Both the position numbers and the translations under genes were made by a program. Shown here one piece after another: positions 7,379-16,034 of a stretch of DNA of 64,000 nucleotides. The DNA is from Prado023 sp963747335. GTDB lineage: Bacteria; Actinomycetota; Actinomycetes; S36-B12; CAIYMF01. The DNA lies in NCBI GenBank assembly GCA_963747335.1, contig CAVVEV010000012.1, positions 434,001-498,000 of the forward strand, in the 5' to 3' direction. The notes beneath the pieces were generated by a model. It was given only the letters and a program-made list of their open reading frames with translations, was not told where the DNA came from and ran no database searches. Numbering within the stretch: the first letter of the stretch is position 1; each line of letters begins with the position of its first letter.

Positions 7379-7672
7379 TCAGGCGAAGAGCGCCAGCAGG
7401 TCGCCGACGCGGTGGTCGGCCTCGGCGGGGTGGCGGAACGGCCGGTGCTCGTTGACCACGTAGTGGGTGCGCCGGCCCTGGGGCACCCGGGTCAGGTAGC
7501 CGCCATCCTCCAGGTCACGGAGGATGTTCAGGGTCGCCCGCTCCGTTATCCCCACCACGGCCGCGATGTCGCGCACGCGCGCATCCGGGTTGCGATGGAC
7601 GAAGACCAGGACATGGCCGTGGTTGGTCAGCAGCGTCCAGGTGCGAGCGCCGGCGGGCAGGGTGTCATCCAC
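7379..7672 (-). CDS. Winged helix-turn-helix regulator of the sbt operon
   Basis: A 97-residue protein with a MarR/ArsR-like winged helix: VFVHRNPDARVRDIAAVVGI (helix 1-2), TERATLNILRDLEDGGYLTRV (recognition helix) and a wing RRTHYVVNEH. No metal-binding Cys pair is seen. GTG 7672 is chosen because similarity starts at DDTLPAGARTWTLL and the upstream frame is the low-complexity tail of terC read in another frame. It overlaps the end of terC by eight bases and is followed by sbtA after three bases, so it probably belongs to that operon and may regulate it. Confidence 0.8.
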   Translation of the reverse strand: MDDTLPAGARTWTLLTNHGHVLVFVHRNPDARVRDIAAVVGITERATLNILRDLEDGGYLTRVPQGRRTHYVVNEHRPFRHPAEADHRVGDLLALFA

Positions 7673-8783
7673 GGACCTGCTCCTTGTCGTCTGCGGAGGC
7701 GTCGGGGCCGGCAGAGGCGTCGAGGGCGGCAGACGAGACCTCAGCCGGGGCGGCCGGAGCACCGGCCGCGGTTCCGGGAGGGGCTCCGGTGGGAGCCCCC
7801 ACCGGAGCCCCCACTGGGGTCCCCGCCGTGGTGGAGCTGAGTTGCTCGGGATGGCCGTGCGGCGGCGCCGGCTGGCCGCGGGTGGCTCGCAGGCTGGCGA
7901 CGATGGAGACCGTGATGATCGTGGCCACCACGCCCAGGCTCAGCCAGGTGGGCATCTTGTAGATGTCGACCTGCAGGACCAGCTTGATGCCGACCCAGAC
8001 CAGCACCAGGCCCAGGCCCAGCTTGAGGTAGACGAAGCGGTGCATGAGGTCGGCGAGCAGGAAGTACATGGCGCGCAGCCCGAGGATCGCGAACGCGTTG
8101 GCGGTGAACACCAGGAACGGCTCCTGGGTGACCGCGAAGATGGCGGGGATCGAGTCGACGGCGAACACGATGTCGGTGAACTCCACCAGGACCAGGACCA
8201 GCAGCAGCGGGGTGGCCACCAGGGCGCCGTTGCGCCGGGTGAAGAACTTCTGTCCGTCGTACTCGTCGGTCATCGGCACGTAGCGCCGGAACAGGCGCAC
8301 CACCCCGGAGGTGGAGGGGTCGAAGTGCTTGTTGCGGTGGCGCATCATCATCACGCCGGTGAACACCAGGAACGCGCCGAAGATGTACAGGATCCAGATG
8401 TACTCCTTGATCGCCGCCGAGCCGGCCCAGATGAACAGCCCGCGCATGACCAGGGCGCCGACCACGCCGTAGAACAGCACCCGGTGCTGGTAGCGGGCGG
8501 GCACCGCGAAGTAGCTGAAGATGATCGCCCAGACGAACACGTTGTCCACGGCCAGGGACTTCTCGATCAGGTAGCCGGCGTAGTACTGCCCGGCGAACTC
8601 GCCTCCGACGGTCGCCCAGATGACCAGCCCGAAGCCGACCCCCATCGCGACCCACACGCCCGACCAGATCGCGGCCTCCTTCGCCGTGATCACGTGGGCA
8701 TCCCGGTGGGCGAACAGATCGATGGCCAGCATGACCACGATCACCCCCAGGACCGCCAGCCAGATCGTCAACGGCACGTCCAT
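7665..8783 (-). CDS. terC: TerC family integral membrane protein
   Basis: The 372-residue protein has eight to nine membrane helices and TerC/Alx signatures: DLFAHRDAHVIT near residue 23, SLAVDNVFVWAIIFSYF near 75, then VEFTDIVFAVDSIPAIFAV near 210 with conserved acidic residues in membrane helices, and FAILGLRAMYFLL. TerC/Alx proteins move divalent metal ions, Mn2+ in particular, and are linked to tellurite resistance. The last 60 residues are a low-complexity Gly/Ala/Pro tail containing VGAP/TGAP repeats. Start ATG 8783 has AAGGAGAG upstream. The regulatory region to its left is AT-richer than the rest of the window and full of palindromes. Confidence 0.92.
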   Translation of the reverse strand: MDVPLTIWLAVLGVIVVMLAIDLFAHRDAHVITAKEAAIWSGVWVAMGVGFGLVIWATVGGEFAGQYYAGYLIEKSLAVDNVFVWAIIFSYFAVPARYQHRVLFYGVVGALVMRGLFIWAGSAAIKEYIWILYIFGAFLVFTGVMMMRHRNKHFDPSTSGVVRLFRRYVPMTDEYDGQKFFTRRNGALVATPLLLVLVLVEFTDIVFAVDSIPAIFAVTQEPFLVFTANAFAILGLRAMYFLLADLMHRFVYLKLGLGLVLVWVGIKLVLQVDIYKMPTWLSLGVVATIITVSIVASLRATRGQPAPPHGHPEQLSSTTAGTPVGAPVGAPTGAPPGTAAGAPAAPAEVSSAALDASAGPDASADDKEQVRG

Positions 8784-8807
8784 CGCTTGCTCAACTCTCC
8801 TTCAGTA

Positions 8808-8912
8808 TGCGGATTCACGAATCGTGATGCATCTATCGTGCCTGCATTGAGGCTGCAATGCAAATACATGGCCCCCTTCACATGATCTGTCATGCATGTT
8901 ATGGTCTTCACC
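8808..8912. promoter_or_regulatory. Divergent regulatory region of terC with palindromes
   Basis: This 100-bp stretch between terC and the eRF1-like gene is unusually AT-rich. It holds a perfect 13-nt palindrome TCACGAATCGTGA (8815-8827), an inverted repeat TGCATTG/CAATGCA with a 6-nt gap (8843-8862), and overlapping ATG-rich partial repeats (8880-8902). These could be operators for terC. No yybP-ykoY-type leader fold was recognised. The rest of 8784-9030 holds no gene. Confidence 0.55.
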
Positions 8913-9030
8913 AAGGAGGGGAGTACCCCACCCACCCGCGGTCGTCAGCACGTCCGATCCGACATCGGACCGGCCCGGGAGCCGTTCACGCGGCCGGGGA
9001 AGACCTCTGGCTCACGACGCCGGAGGAACC

Positions 9031-10164
9031 ATGCCCCAGCCCGCGCACGTCACTCCCACCCCCCACTTGCGACTGCCCACGGCCGCGGACGTGGCCCGAA
9101 CAGCCGCCGAGCAGCACCCGATGTGCCTGTCGATCCTGATGACCACGACCCCGTCAGAGGTCATGGTGCCCGGCGACCGGGCCACACTGCAGGGGCTGAC
9201 CCTGGACGCCCTGCGGCGACTGGACGAGGAGCCCGATGTGCCTGCCGCGGCACAGACGCGGGCCGCACTTGCCGCCACGATCTCCCGGGCCCAGACCGGA
9301 CCCACGGATCGCGGGCTGGCGATCCTCGTGAACCCGCACGGCGCGCACCTGTTCCACCTGCGGGTCACTCCGCGCGACCGGGTCGTCCTGGACCCGACGT
9401 TCGCCACCCGGGACCTCGTCCGCTCAGCAGCGGAGGACCCGGCCTTCCTGACCCTCGTGATCGACGGTCGCGCGGCGCGGCTGCTGCACTACGACCAGCG
9501 CTACACCCGCCCCATCCTGGGGCACGACTTCCCGATGATCCGACCCGAGAGCACCCGTCGAGGACCCACCCCGGGTGGCACCAGCGAGCGCGCGCACCAG
9601 GAGCGGACGCGGGCCTTCCTCCGGGAGGTCGACTCCCGGCTGGCCGCCCGGATCGAGGAGTTCGCGCTCCCGGTCGTCCTGGTCGCCAGTGCCCGGACCG
9701 TGGCGGAGTTCCTCGGTCTGGCCCCGGGCCGCCGGATCGCCGCCGTCGTACGCACGGGCAACGGGAACACCCCCATCACCGACCTGGAGGCTGCCGCTCG
9801 GGCCGCGCTCGCTGAGCATGTCCGCGACCGCGCCGCAGCAGCCCTGGACACAGTCGCGGTGAGGCTGGCCCACGGCAGGGCGGTCGCCGGCCTGCCAGCG
9901 GCGTGGGAGGCACTCGACCAGTCTGATCCCGACCTGCTCGTGGTCGAGCGGACGCACGAGGCTGCGGCACGCCTGTCGGAGGATGGCCTTGATCTCGTCG
10001 GCGATCCCGAGGAGCTCGGCGTCCTCGACGACGCCGTGGACGAGCTCATCGAGGCCGCCCTGGCCCGAGGCGCTGAGGTCGTCACCGTCCCCGACGGGGC
10101 ACTGGCGCGGCACGGGCGTCTCGTCCTGGCGCTGCGTGGGCCGGTCCCGGCACGGGCGGGGTGA
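9031..10164 (+). CDS. Bacterial archaeo-eukaryotic release factor-like (baeRF) protein
   Basis: The 377-residue protein fits the baeRF families, bacterial relatives of eRF1/Pelota with an unknown but probably ribosome-linked role. It begins with an atypical N-terminal domain (residues about 1-140, with MCLSILMTT and LDALRRLDEE), then VVLDPTFATRDLVRS, a central eRF1-like domain (FLTLVIDGRAARLLHYD... near 145; REVDSRLAARIEEFALPVVLVAS near 200) and a C-terminal L7Ae-like domain (DELIEAALARGAEVVTVPDGALARHGRLVLALR). ATG 9031 has GGAGGA five bases upstream. It stands alone, convergent with the ABC1 kinase gene. The family call is from remembered architecture, not a search. Confidence 0.75.
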   Translation: MPQPAHVTPTPHLRLPTAADVARTAAEQHPMCLSILMTTTPSEVMVPGDRATLQGLTLDALRRLDEEPDVPAAAQTRAALAATISRAQTGPTDRGLAILVNPHGAHLFHLRVTPRDRVVLDPTFATRDLVRSAAEDPAFLTLVIDGRAARLLHYDQRYTRPILGHDFPMIRPESTRRGPTPGGTSERAHQERTRAFLREVDSRLAARIEEFALPVVLVASARTVAEFLGLAPGRRIAAVVRTGNGNTPITDLEAAARAALAEHVRDRAAAALDTVAVRLAHGRAVAGLPAAWEALDQSDPDLLVVERTHEAAARLSEDGLDLVGDPEELGVLDDAVDELIEAALARGAEVVTVPDGALARHGRLVLALRGPVPARAG

Positions 10165-10254
10165 CGCAGGTCCGCTGCGGCAGGGCATGCCCTTCGTGAC
10201 GCGGAGTCGGAACCGACCCCCAGATCGACCGAGTCGACTGCCAGGGCGCCACCG

Positions 10255-11571
10255 TCACCCCACCGGTTCGGCGAACCCGGGCAGGTGCGCCTCGAGCTCC
10301 GAGCGCACGGGCACGGTGGCGCCCAGCCCGCACAGCACGCCGACCAGCCCGAGCCACAGTCGATGGGTGAACAGCTGGTCGGCGGGGATCGTCAGCTGCA
10401 GGGCCACGGTGAAGTCCGGGTTGCGGGGATCGTTGACCCGGCCGAACTCGGACTTCAACCACTCACGGCTGAACGTGAACTGCTCGTGGCGGGACGGCTC
10501 GCTGAACGGCGAGAGATAGTCGATGAGCTTCTCCACCTCGATGCTCTGGCCGGGCGCGACGAACCCGCCCTCACGCAGCCGGCGCTCCACCGCCGCCGGA
10601 TCGGTCGCGGTCATGGCCCGGATCAGACCACCGAACGTCGGCGGCAGACCCCCGGGCATGACCAGGACGGAGCCGAAGTCCAGGACGCCCATCCGGCCGT
10701 CGGGCAGCAGCCGGAAGTTCCCCGGGTGCGGATCGGTGTGCAGCAGCCCCACGCGCGCCGGTGAGGTCAGGAAGAAGTGCTGGTAGGCCGCGCCGAGGTG
10801 GTCGCGCTCACCAGGCGTGCCGTCCCGGGCGACCTGGGCCAGGCCGACCCCGTCCATCCAGTGGCTGACGAGCACCCCGCGGGTGGCGGCCAGCACGGGC
10901 GGCACGTAGTAGTGGGCGTCGCCGTCGTAGGCCACGGCGAAGGCGCGCTGGTGGTCGGCCTCGGTGCGGTAGTCCAGCTCCTCGCCGAGGCGGGTCCGCA
11001 GCTCGGCGACCAGCGGCGGCATCGCCATCCCGCGAGCCACCAGCGAGGTCAGGCGCAGCGTGACGGCCAGTGAGCGGACGTCACCTGCGACCGCCTCGGC
11101 CACCCCCGGGTACTGGATCTTGACCGCCACGTCCGTCCCGTCGGACCACACCGCCCGATGCACCTGACCGATCGAGGCCGCTGCGATCGGGTGCTCGTCG
11201 AACTCGCGGAACTGGGCGCGCCAGCCCGGCCCGAGCTCCGACTCCAGAACCGGTCGGACCTCGGCGAACGGCAGGCCCGGGTTGTCCTCCTGCAGGGCGC
11301 CCAGGGCGTGCTGCCACGAGTCGTCCGGGTCGGAGGGGAAGAGGGCATCGACCGTGGAGAGCAGCTGGCCGAGCTTGAGCGCCCCGCCCTTCAACTGGCC
11401 CAGCGTGGCGCGGGTGTCGGCGGCAGTCGCGGTCCGCGCCTGCTCCCGCAGGACCGCCCGGTCCTGGCCGAGTATCCCCTGGGCCTGGATCGACAGCGCC
11501 CGCCCGACCGCGCGGGCCGGCAACCCGGCGAGCGTGGCGCTGCGGCGGATGCGTGAGGTGGTCACCGGCAT
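10255..11571 (-). CDS. ABC1/UbiB/ADCK atypical kinase
   Basis: The 438-residue protein is a member of the ABC1 (UbiB/COQ8) atypical protein-kinase-like family, ATPases tied to isoprenoid quinone biosynthesis or lipid metabolism. It has the diagnostic N-terminal KxGQ motif (KLGQ, residues 66-69), the Ala-rich nucleotide loop AAASIGQVHRA, the Lys of DVAVKIQYPGV, then HTDPHPGNF (catalytic loop) and GVLDFGSV (Mg-binding). ATG 11571 is chosen because a GATACT -10 box precedes it by six bases and homology begins near it. It is monocistronic; the actinobacterial substrate is unknown. Confidence 0.9.
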   Translation of the reverse strand: MPVTTSRIRRSATLAGLPARAVGRALSIQAQGILGQDRAVLREQARTATAADTRATLGQLKGGALKLGQLLSTVDALFPSDPDDSWQHALGALQEDNPGLPFAEVRPVLESELGPGWRAQFREFDEHPIAAASIGQVHRAVWSDGTDVAVKIQYPGVAEAVAGDVRSLAVTLRLTSLVARGMAMPPLVAELRTRLGEELDYRTEADHQRAFAVAYDGDAHYYVPPVLAATRGVLVSHWMDGVGLAQVARDGTPGERDHLGAAYQHFFLTSPARVGLLHTDPHPGNFRLLPDGRMGVLDFGSVLVMPGGLPPTFGGLIRAMTATDPAAVERRLREGGFVAPGQSIEVEKLIDYLSPFSEPSRHEQFTFSREWLKSEFGRVNDPRNPDFTVALQLTIPADQLFTHRLWLGLVGVLCGLGATVPVRSELEAHLPGFAEPVG

Positions 11572-11734
11572 GGTTCCAGTATCCCCGGTCCCCGGCAGCG
11601 GCAGGCGCCGGTCCAGGGCGGCGCCAGCTCGGCTCGATGGGCCGTTCCTCGACGGGCACCCCCGCGCGAGGTGTGGGGCGAGGTCTGAGGATTCCGCAAG
11701 CACAGCACAGCACCTCACCGGCCCCGCCCGGGGA

Positions 11735-12664
11735 TCAGGTCAGCTGGGCCTGCACCTGGGCCAGGATCTCCGCGCACAGCTCATGAGTGGCCAGGGCGTC
11801 GCTGGCGTCGAGGACCACCCCGGCACGCACCGACTCGAGCAGCGTCCCGATCATCGGGACGAACCCGCGCTGCTCGGAGACCGATGCCCAGTTGTCGGGC
11901 TGGCGTCGGTGCGCCGCACCACCGGAGCGGTCGACGACGTCCACCAGGTCGGTGACCCGACGGGCGCGCCGAGGTGCCATCGCCTCGAGGATCTCGACCG
12001 TCTGCCCGCTGTCACGGTCCATGATCCCCACGCCGAGCCGCCTGCCCTGGCGCACCGTGATCGCAATACGTGCGAGGGACCCGTCCGGACCCGGGCGCGC
12101 CACCACGTCGAGATGGTCCGGCTCGGCGGCGACGAGGAAGCGCAGCGTGTCCACGACGTGGACGAAGTCGTCGAACACCACGACCCGCGGGTCGTCCGGG
12201 AGCCCGATCCGGTTCTTGGTCAGCACGACCGTGTCCAGGCCGGGCCACGCGGCCACCTCGGCGTAGGCCCGGGTGTGCCGCCGGTTGAACAGCACGGCCA
12301 GGGAGACCCCGGCGGCGGTGGCCTGCTCGACGATCCCCCGCGACTCCTCGATGGTCAGCGCCAGGGGCTTGTCCACGAACGTCGGGATGCCCGCCTCGAT
12401 CAGTGTCCTGGCGTGGCCCGGGTGGGCCTGCGTCGCGCTGTGGACGAAGGCGGCGTCGAGGTGCACCCCCGCGCTGAGCGCGGCCTCGATGGTGGGGTAG
12501 CCGGCGGGGACCCGCCATGTGCGCGCCAGCGCGTCGCGCCGCGCCGGGTCGCGGGTGATCAGCACCGGCTCGACACCCCCATCGGCGCCCAGGACCGGAA
12601 GGTAGGCCTTCGCCGCAATGTCGCCGAGTCCGATGAGGGCGACGCGCAGGGGGGTCGGGTGCAT
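11735..12664 (-). CDS. Gfo/Idh/MocA family oxidoreductase
   Basis: The 309-residue NAD(P)-dependent dehydrogenase has an N-terminal Rossmann fold (RVALIGLGDIAAKAYLPVL), the family DKPLALT motif near residue 95 in place of the more common EKP, and a C-terminal alpha/beta domain with FDDFVHVVDTLRFL, where the Asp/His pair could contribute to catalysis. Substrates in this family are usually sugars or inositols; none can be named here. It is separated from neighbours and probably transcribed alone from a promoter in 12665-12842. Confidence 0.9.
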   Translation of the reverse strand: MHPTPLRVALIGLGDIAAKAYLPVLGADGGVEPVLITRDPARRDALARTWRVPAGYPTIEAALSAGVHLDAAFVHSATQAHPGHARTLIEAGIPTFVDKPLALTIEESRGIVEQATAAGVSLAVLFNRRHTRAYAEVAAWPGLDTVVLTKNRIGLPDDPRVVVFDDFVHVVDTLRFLVAAEPDHLDVVARPGPDGSLARIAITVRQGRRLGVGIMDRDSGQTVEILEAMAPRRARRVTDLVDVVDRSGGAAHRRQPDNWASVSEQRGFVPMIGTLLESVRAGVVLDASDALATHELCAEILAQVQAQLT

Positions 12665-12842
12665 CCCCGCATCCTTCCCCCGGCCGTGCCGGGATGGCGG
12701 GGTGGGCAGGGTCGGCGCGGGGATGGCAGGTGCGCACATGCCGGTGGGCGTCCTGGTCGCGCGCCCGTGACAGTGATCAGGCCTGGCGGGGGCTGGCCGT
12801 GGTGGGCGCGCGCGGGGCAGGATGGGGGCGGAGGTGGTCGCG

Positions 12843-13433
12843 ATGGCAGATGTGGTGCACGGGATCGAGGTGGCCCCCGGGCAGCCGGTCATCGGCCTGG
12901 ACTTCGACGGCGTGCTCAACATCACCGCCCGTGAGGACCTGCCCGAGGGCTTCGCGCTGCACCGGGTCGAACTCGATCGGGAGAACTGGCCGAACCACCC
13001 GTACATCCGCGCGCTGCCCGCTGGACCGGGGCCGTTCCTTCACGGGGTGGTGGTCAGCCGGGCGCACGGGTCGATGGTCCGGGAGTGGATCGCCGCCGGG
13101 GCATGCGTGGTCTGGGCCACCACGTGGGAGCGGGCGGTGCTGCGCAATGCCCACCTCTGCGACCTCCCCGAGCTGCCCGTCCTGGAGATCTCGAAGGTGC
13201 ACACGGGGCGAAGCCCACTGCGCACGGCCGACTGGAAGGTGGCGGGCCTGCAGAGCGCATTCGCCGGGCATCCGCTGGTGTGGGTCGACGACTTCGGGGC
13301 CGATCGCCGGGGCGAGTCCACCTACGGGGACCCGCCGGCTCCGATGCTCGTGGTCGCCCCCGACGAGTCCGTGGGTCTCACACCGCAGGAGGCGGCCGAG
13401 GTGCTGGCCTTCGTGGAGGCACATCGGGCCTGA
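12843..13433 (+). CDS. HAD-fold protein resembling the Swiss Army Knife RNA-repair HAD domain
   Basis: A 196-residue single-domain protein whose first motif GLDFDGVLN (residues about 20-28) is the HAD nucleophile loop. ATTWE near 95 gives the motif II Thr, the Lys of DWKVAGL is motif III, and LVWVDDFGAD near 150 is the motif IV acidic pair. This arrangement, without a cap domain, matches small HAD domains described in multi-domain RNA-repair proteins and as stand-alone actinobacterial proteins. ATG 12843 is chosen over ATG 12822 because GGAGG lies seven bases before it. The substrate is unknown. Confidence 0.78.
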   Translation: MADVVHGIEVAPGQPVIGLDFDGVLNITAREDLPEGFALHRVELDRENWPNHPYIRALPAGPGPFLHGVVVSRAHGSMVREWIAAGACVVWATTWERAVLRNAHLCDLPELPVLEISKVHTGRSPLRTADWKVAGLQSAFAGHPLVWVDDFGADRRGESTYGDPPAPMLVVAPDESVGLTPQEAAEVLAFVEAHRA

Positions 13434-13457
13434 GCGCCGGCGGGCTACGCTGCGGCG

Positions 13458-14102
13458 ATGGCTCACATCAGCGCCGTGTGCGTGCTGCACGCCCTGCTCC
13501 CCGATCCGCCCGACCCCGAGGGGCGGACGGCGATCGACAAGCGCGCGGTTCTCGGACCGGTGGTCGTCGGCCCGCTCGGGCTCGCAGGGGACACCCAGGT
13601 CGACACCGAGCATCACGGGGGCGAGGACCAGGCCGTGTACCTCTACGCCGACGAGGACGCCCATTGGTGGTCAGCCGAGCTGGGCCGGGACATCCCGCCC
13701 GGACTGTTCGGTGAGAACCTGCGGACCTCGGGGATCGACCTGAGTGGGATGCGGATCGGCCAGCAGCTGCGCATCGGCGGCTCGGGCCTGCTCCTGGAGG
13801 TGACGGCCCCGCGCATCCCGTGCATGACGTTCAGCCGCCGGATGGACGAGCCGCACTGGGTGAGGCGGTTCACGCAGCGCCGCGCCCCGGGGGCCTACGC
13901 CCGGGTCGTGGAACCCGGTGTGGTCGGCGCTGGGGACGCCGTCGTCGCACTCGCCGCGCCGGGGCACGACGTGACCATCGCGGACCTGCTGCCGCCGGTC
14001 GAGCCAGGGGCGTACAGCCGTCTGCTGGACGCCGAGCAGGCGGGTTCCGTGGAGCTCAGTGCCCGGGTGCGCCGCAAGGCGGTACAGGCCCTCGGCGGCT
14101 GA
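13458..14102 (+). CDS. MOSC domain protein (YiiM-like)
   Basis: The 214-residue protein is a MOSC-domain member related to YiiM and the C-terminal domain of molybdenum cofactor sulfurases. Visible features are the N-terminal beta-strand with HISAV, the acidic HHGGEDQAVYLY motif near residue 55, GLFGENLRTSG near 88 and the conserved Cys in PRIPCMTFSRRM near 122. YiiM homologues are molybdenum enzymes reducing N-hydroxylated substrates; activity here is inferred. The ATG is seven bases after TACGCT (13446-13451), so the gene appears leaderless. Confidence 0.88.
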   Translation: MAHISAVCVLHALLPDPPDPEGRTAIDKRAVLGPVVVGPLGLAGDTQVDTEHHGGEDQAVYLYADEDAHWWSAELGRDIPPGLFGENLRTSGIDLSGMRIGQQLRIGGSGLLLEVTAPRIPCMTFSRRMDEPHWVRRFTQRRAPGAYARVVEPGVVGAGDAVVALAAPGHDVTIADLLPPVEPGAYSRLLDAEQAGSVELSARVRRKAVQALGG

Positions 14103-14111
14103 TCCACGTGA

Positions 14112-14160
14112 TCGTGGTGGTCGATTCGGGCGATGCAACCGACTGAACCGACCACCACGA
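14112..14160. terminator. Bidirectional hairpin between convergent genes
   Basis: A 12-bp perfect inverted repeat (14112-14123 and 14149-14160, core CGTGGTGGTCG) with a 25-nt loop lies between the MOSC gene and the glucokinase gene, which converge. There is no T tract, so termination is an inference from position. Confidence 0.55.
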
Positions 14161-14186
14161 CGGCTCGACGCGGGGCCGGGGCGGGC

Positions 14187-14981
14187 TCAGCCCTCGCCTG
14201 CGTCGGCTCGCGGGTGGTCCTCGGGGTGGCTGACGCTGCCGTGGCCGAGTTCCCAGAGCCGGATGCCCCCGGAGATGCCGGCCTCGTTGGGAACGATCGT
14301 GACATCCGCGCCGAGGTCGAGGGTGAGGCGTTGGGCGTTGCCCCCGCCGACGTAGAGCCGGTCCCAGACGAACATGGGGCGCAGGCCGTCCACAGCCTTG
14401 CGGACGCGCCGCGACCAGCGCTTGGCGCCGAGCTCGCGGCGCGCGAGGTCGCCGATCCACTCGTCGTAGATCACGCCCTTGCGGACCGGTGAGCGCGAGA
14501 GCTCGATCTTGGGCGCGAGGCTCCCCTCGTCGAACACCGCGCACCCGAGCCCGGTGCCGAGCGTGAAGACCACCTCGAGGCCCTCCCCGGACACGACGGC
14601 CGCACCGTGGACCTCGGCGTCGTTGACCACGCGGGTCGGGATCCCCAGGCCCTGCGCGAGCGCGGCCTGGGCATCGAAGTGGTCCCACGCGCGTTCGAGG
14701 TCGGGATCCACCGGGGAGTGCGGGCCGCTGGTGGTGATGTAGTGCGGCGTCGTGATGACCCGGCCATGCCGGATCATCCCCGGGACACCCACGGTGGCGC
14801 GATCGGCCGGGGGCAGATCCTCGGCCAGCTGGCACAGGACCTCGACGAACCGCTCGGGCGGCATCGGGTAGGGCGTCGGGATCCGAAGAGGTTCGGCGAC
14901 CATCGCCCCCTCGTGGTCCAGGACCGAGCCCTTGAGCCCGCTCCCGCCGCAGTCGATGGCCAGTGTGCGCTCGAGTTCCAC
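14187..14981 (-). CDS. ppgK: Polyphosphate-type glucokinase (ROK family)
   Basis: The 264-residue protein is a ROK-family kinase of the size of actinobacterial polyphosphate/ATP glucokinases. Motifs are LAIDCGGSGLKGSVLDHEG (phosphate-binding loop 1), VGVPGMIRHGRV, VVNDAEVHG with the catalytic Asp, TLGTGLGCAVF (second phosphate loop) and RVRKAVDGLRPMFVWDRLYVGGGNA near the C-terminus, typical of PpgK. It phosphorylates glucose to glucose-6-phosphate; polyphosphate use is a family inference. The longer frame upstream runs antisense to cysD, so GTG 14981, just before ELERTLAIDCG, is used. Confidence 0.88.
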   Translation of the reverse strand: MELERTLAIDCGGSGLKGSVLDHEGAMVAEPLRIPTPYPMPPERFVEVLCQLAEDLPPADRATVGVPGMIRHGRVITTPHYITTSGPHSPVDPDLERAWDHFDAQAALAQGLGIPTRVVNDAEVHGAAVVSGEGLEVVFTLGTGLGCAVFDEGSLAPKIELSRSPVRKGVIYDEWIGDLARRELGAKRWSRRVRKAVDGLRPMFVWDRLYVGGGNAQRLTLDLGADVTIVPNEAGISGGIRLWELGHGSVSHPEDHPRADAGEG

Positions 14982-15074
14982 GCCGCACAGCGTGCCGCAT
15001 CCGGGGTCGTGCGCGCCGGTTGGCGGGGCCGGCCGGTCGCGGACATCGCGGGCGCGTTGGGCCAGTATTGACAC

Positions 15075-16034
15075 ATGGTCCCCCCCTCCATGCCCACCCC
15101 GTCGCACCCTGGGGCCCTCTCGGGGCAGCGCTCCGTCGCCGACTCCGTGCTCGACGCGCTGGAGGCCGAGGCCATCTGGGCGCTGCGCGAGACGGCCGCC
15201 GCGTTCCGCAACCCCGTGATGCTCTACAGCATCGGCAAGGACTCCGGGGTGATGCTGCACCTTGCGGCGAAGGCGTTCGCGCCGGGTCCGATCCCGTTCC
15301 CCGTGCTGCACGTGGACACCACGTGGAAGTTCCGCGACATGATCACCTTCCGCGGCCAGATGGTCGAGCAGTACGGCCTGGACCTGCGCGTGGCCACCAA
15401 CGAGCAGGCCGCCGCCGAGGGGGTGACGCCCTTCAGCCACGGCGCCCAGGAGTACACCCGGCTGATGAAGACCGTGGCCCTGCGGGCAGCTCTCGACGAG
15501 GGCGGCTACGACGCGGCGATCGGCGGCTCGCGCCGCGACGAGGAGCGCAGCCGGGCCAAGGAGCGGATCTTCAGCCTGCGGATGCCGGGCCACCGGTGGG
15601 AGCCACGGCGCCAGCGCCCGGAGCTCTGGCACACGGTCAACGCCCAGCTCTCCCCCGGCCAGACGATGCGCACGTTCCCGCTGTCGAACTGGACCGAGAT
15701 CGACGTCTGGCACTACGTGCGCCGGGAGGGGCTGCCCGTGGTGCCGCTGTACTTCGCCGCGATGCGTCCGACGGTCATCCGCGGGGGGCAGCTGATCGTC
15801 GTCGACGACGACCGGATGCAGCTCGAGCCGGGAGAGGTCCCCGTCGAGCGGCTCGTGCGGTTCCGCTCCCTGGGGTGCTACCCGCTCAGTGCGGCCGTGG
15901 ACTCCCCGGCGGCCACCCTCGACGAGGTGATCGCCGAGATGGAGGGGTCCCGGCAGTCCGAGCGGGCCGGCCGGATGATCGACGGCGAGGGGGGTGCCTC
16001 GATGGAGGCCAAGAAGGTCGAGGGGTACTTCTGA
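15075..16034 (+). CDS. cysD: Sulfate adenylyltransferase subunit 2
   Basis: CysD is the ATP pyrophosphatase subunit of ATP sulfurylase, which makes adenosine 5'-phosphosulfate (APS) from sulfate and ATP together with CysN. The 319-residue protein has the PP-loop SIGKDSGVM (residues about 52-60), LHVDTTWKFRDM, the Arg-rich loop GGSRRDEERSRAKERIFS and the C-terminal EAKKVEGYF end. It is followed by cysNC with a one-base overlap (TGATG), so the subunits are translationally coupled. No ribosome-binding site is obvious. Confidence 0.97.
   Translation: MVPPSMPTPSHPGALSGQRSVADSVLDALEAEAIWALRETAAAFRNPVMLYSIGKDSGVMLHLAAKAFAPGPIPFPVLHVDTTWKFRDMITFRGQMVEQYGLDLRVATNEQAAAEGVTPFSHGAQEYTRLMKTVALRAALDEGGYDAAIGGSRRDEERSRAKERIFSLRMPGHRWEPRRQRPELWHTVNAQLSPGQTMRTFPLSNWTEIDVWHYVRREGLPVVPLYFAAMRPTVIRGGQLIVVDDDRMQLEPGEVPVERLVRFRSLGCYPLSAAVDSPAATLDEVIAEMEGSRQSERAGRMIDGEGGASMEAKKVEGYF

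Noticed and set aside
4496..7840. A 1114-codon open frame on the plus strand
   Set aside because: It runs antisense to amidase, sbtB and sbtA, has His/Arg/Gln/Gly-rich composition and no domain; a GC-rich shadow. The same applies to long frames at 31856-34444 (minus) and 52269-55199 (plus).
8784..9030. yybP-ykoY (manganese) riboswitch upstream of terC
   Set aside because: The conserved CUCGGGGA-type loops and the four-way core were not recognised on the minus strand; only palindromic DNA motifs were seen.
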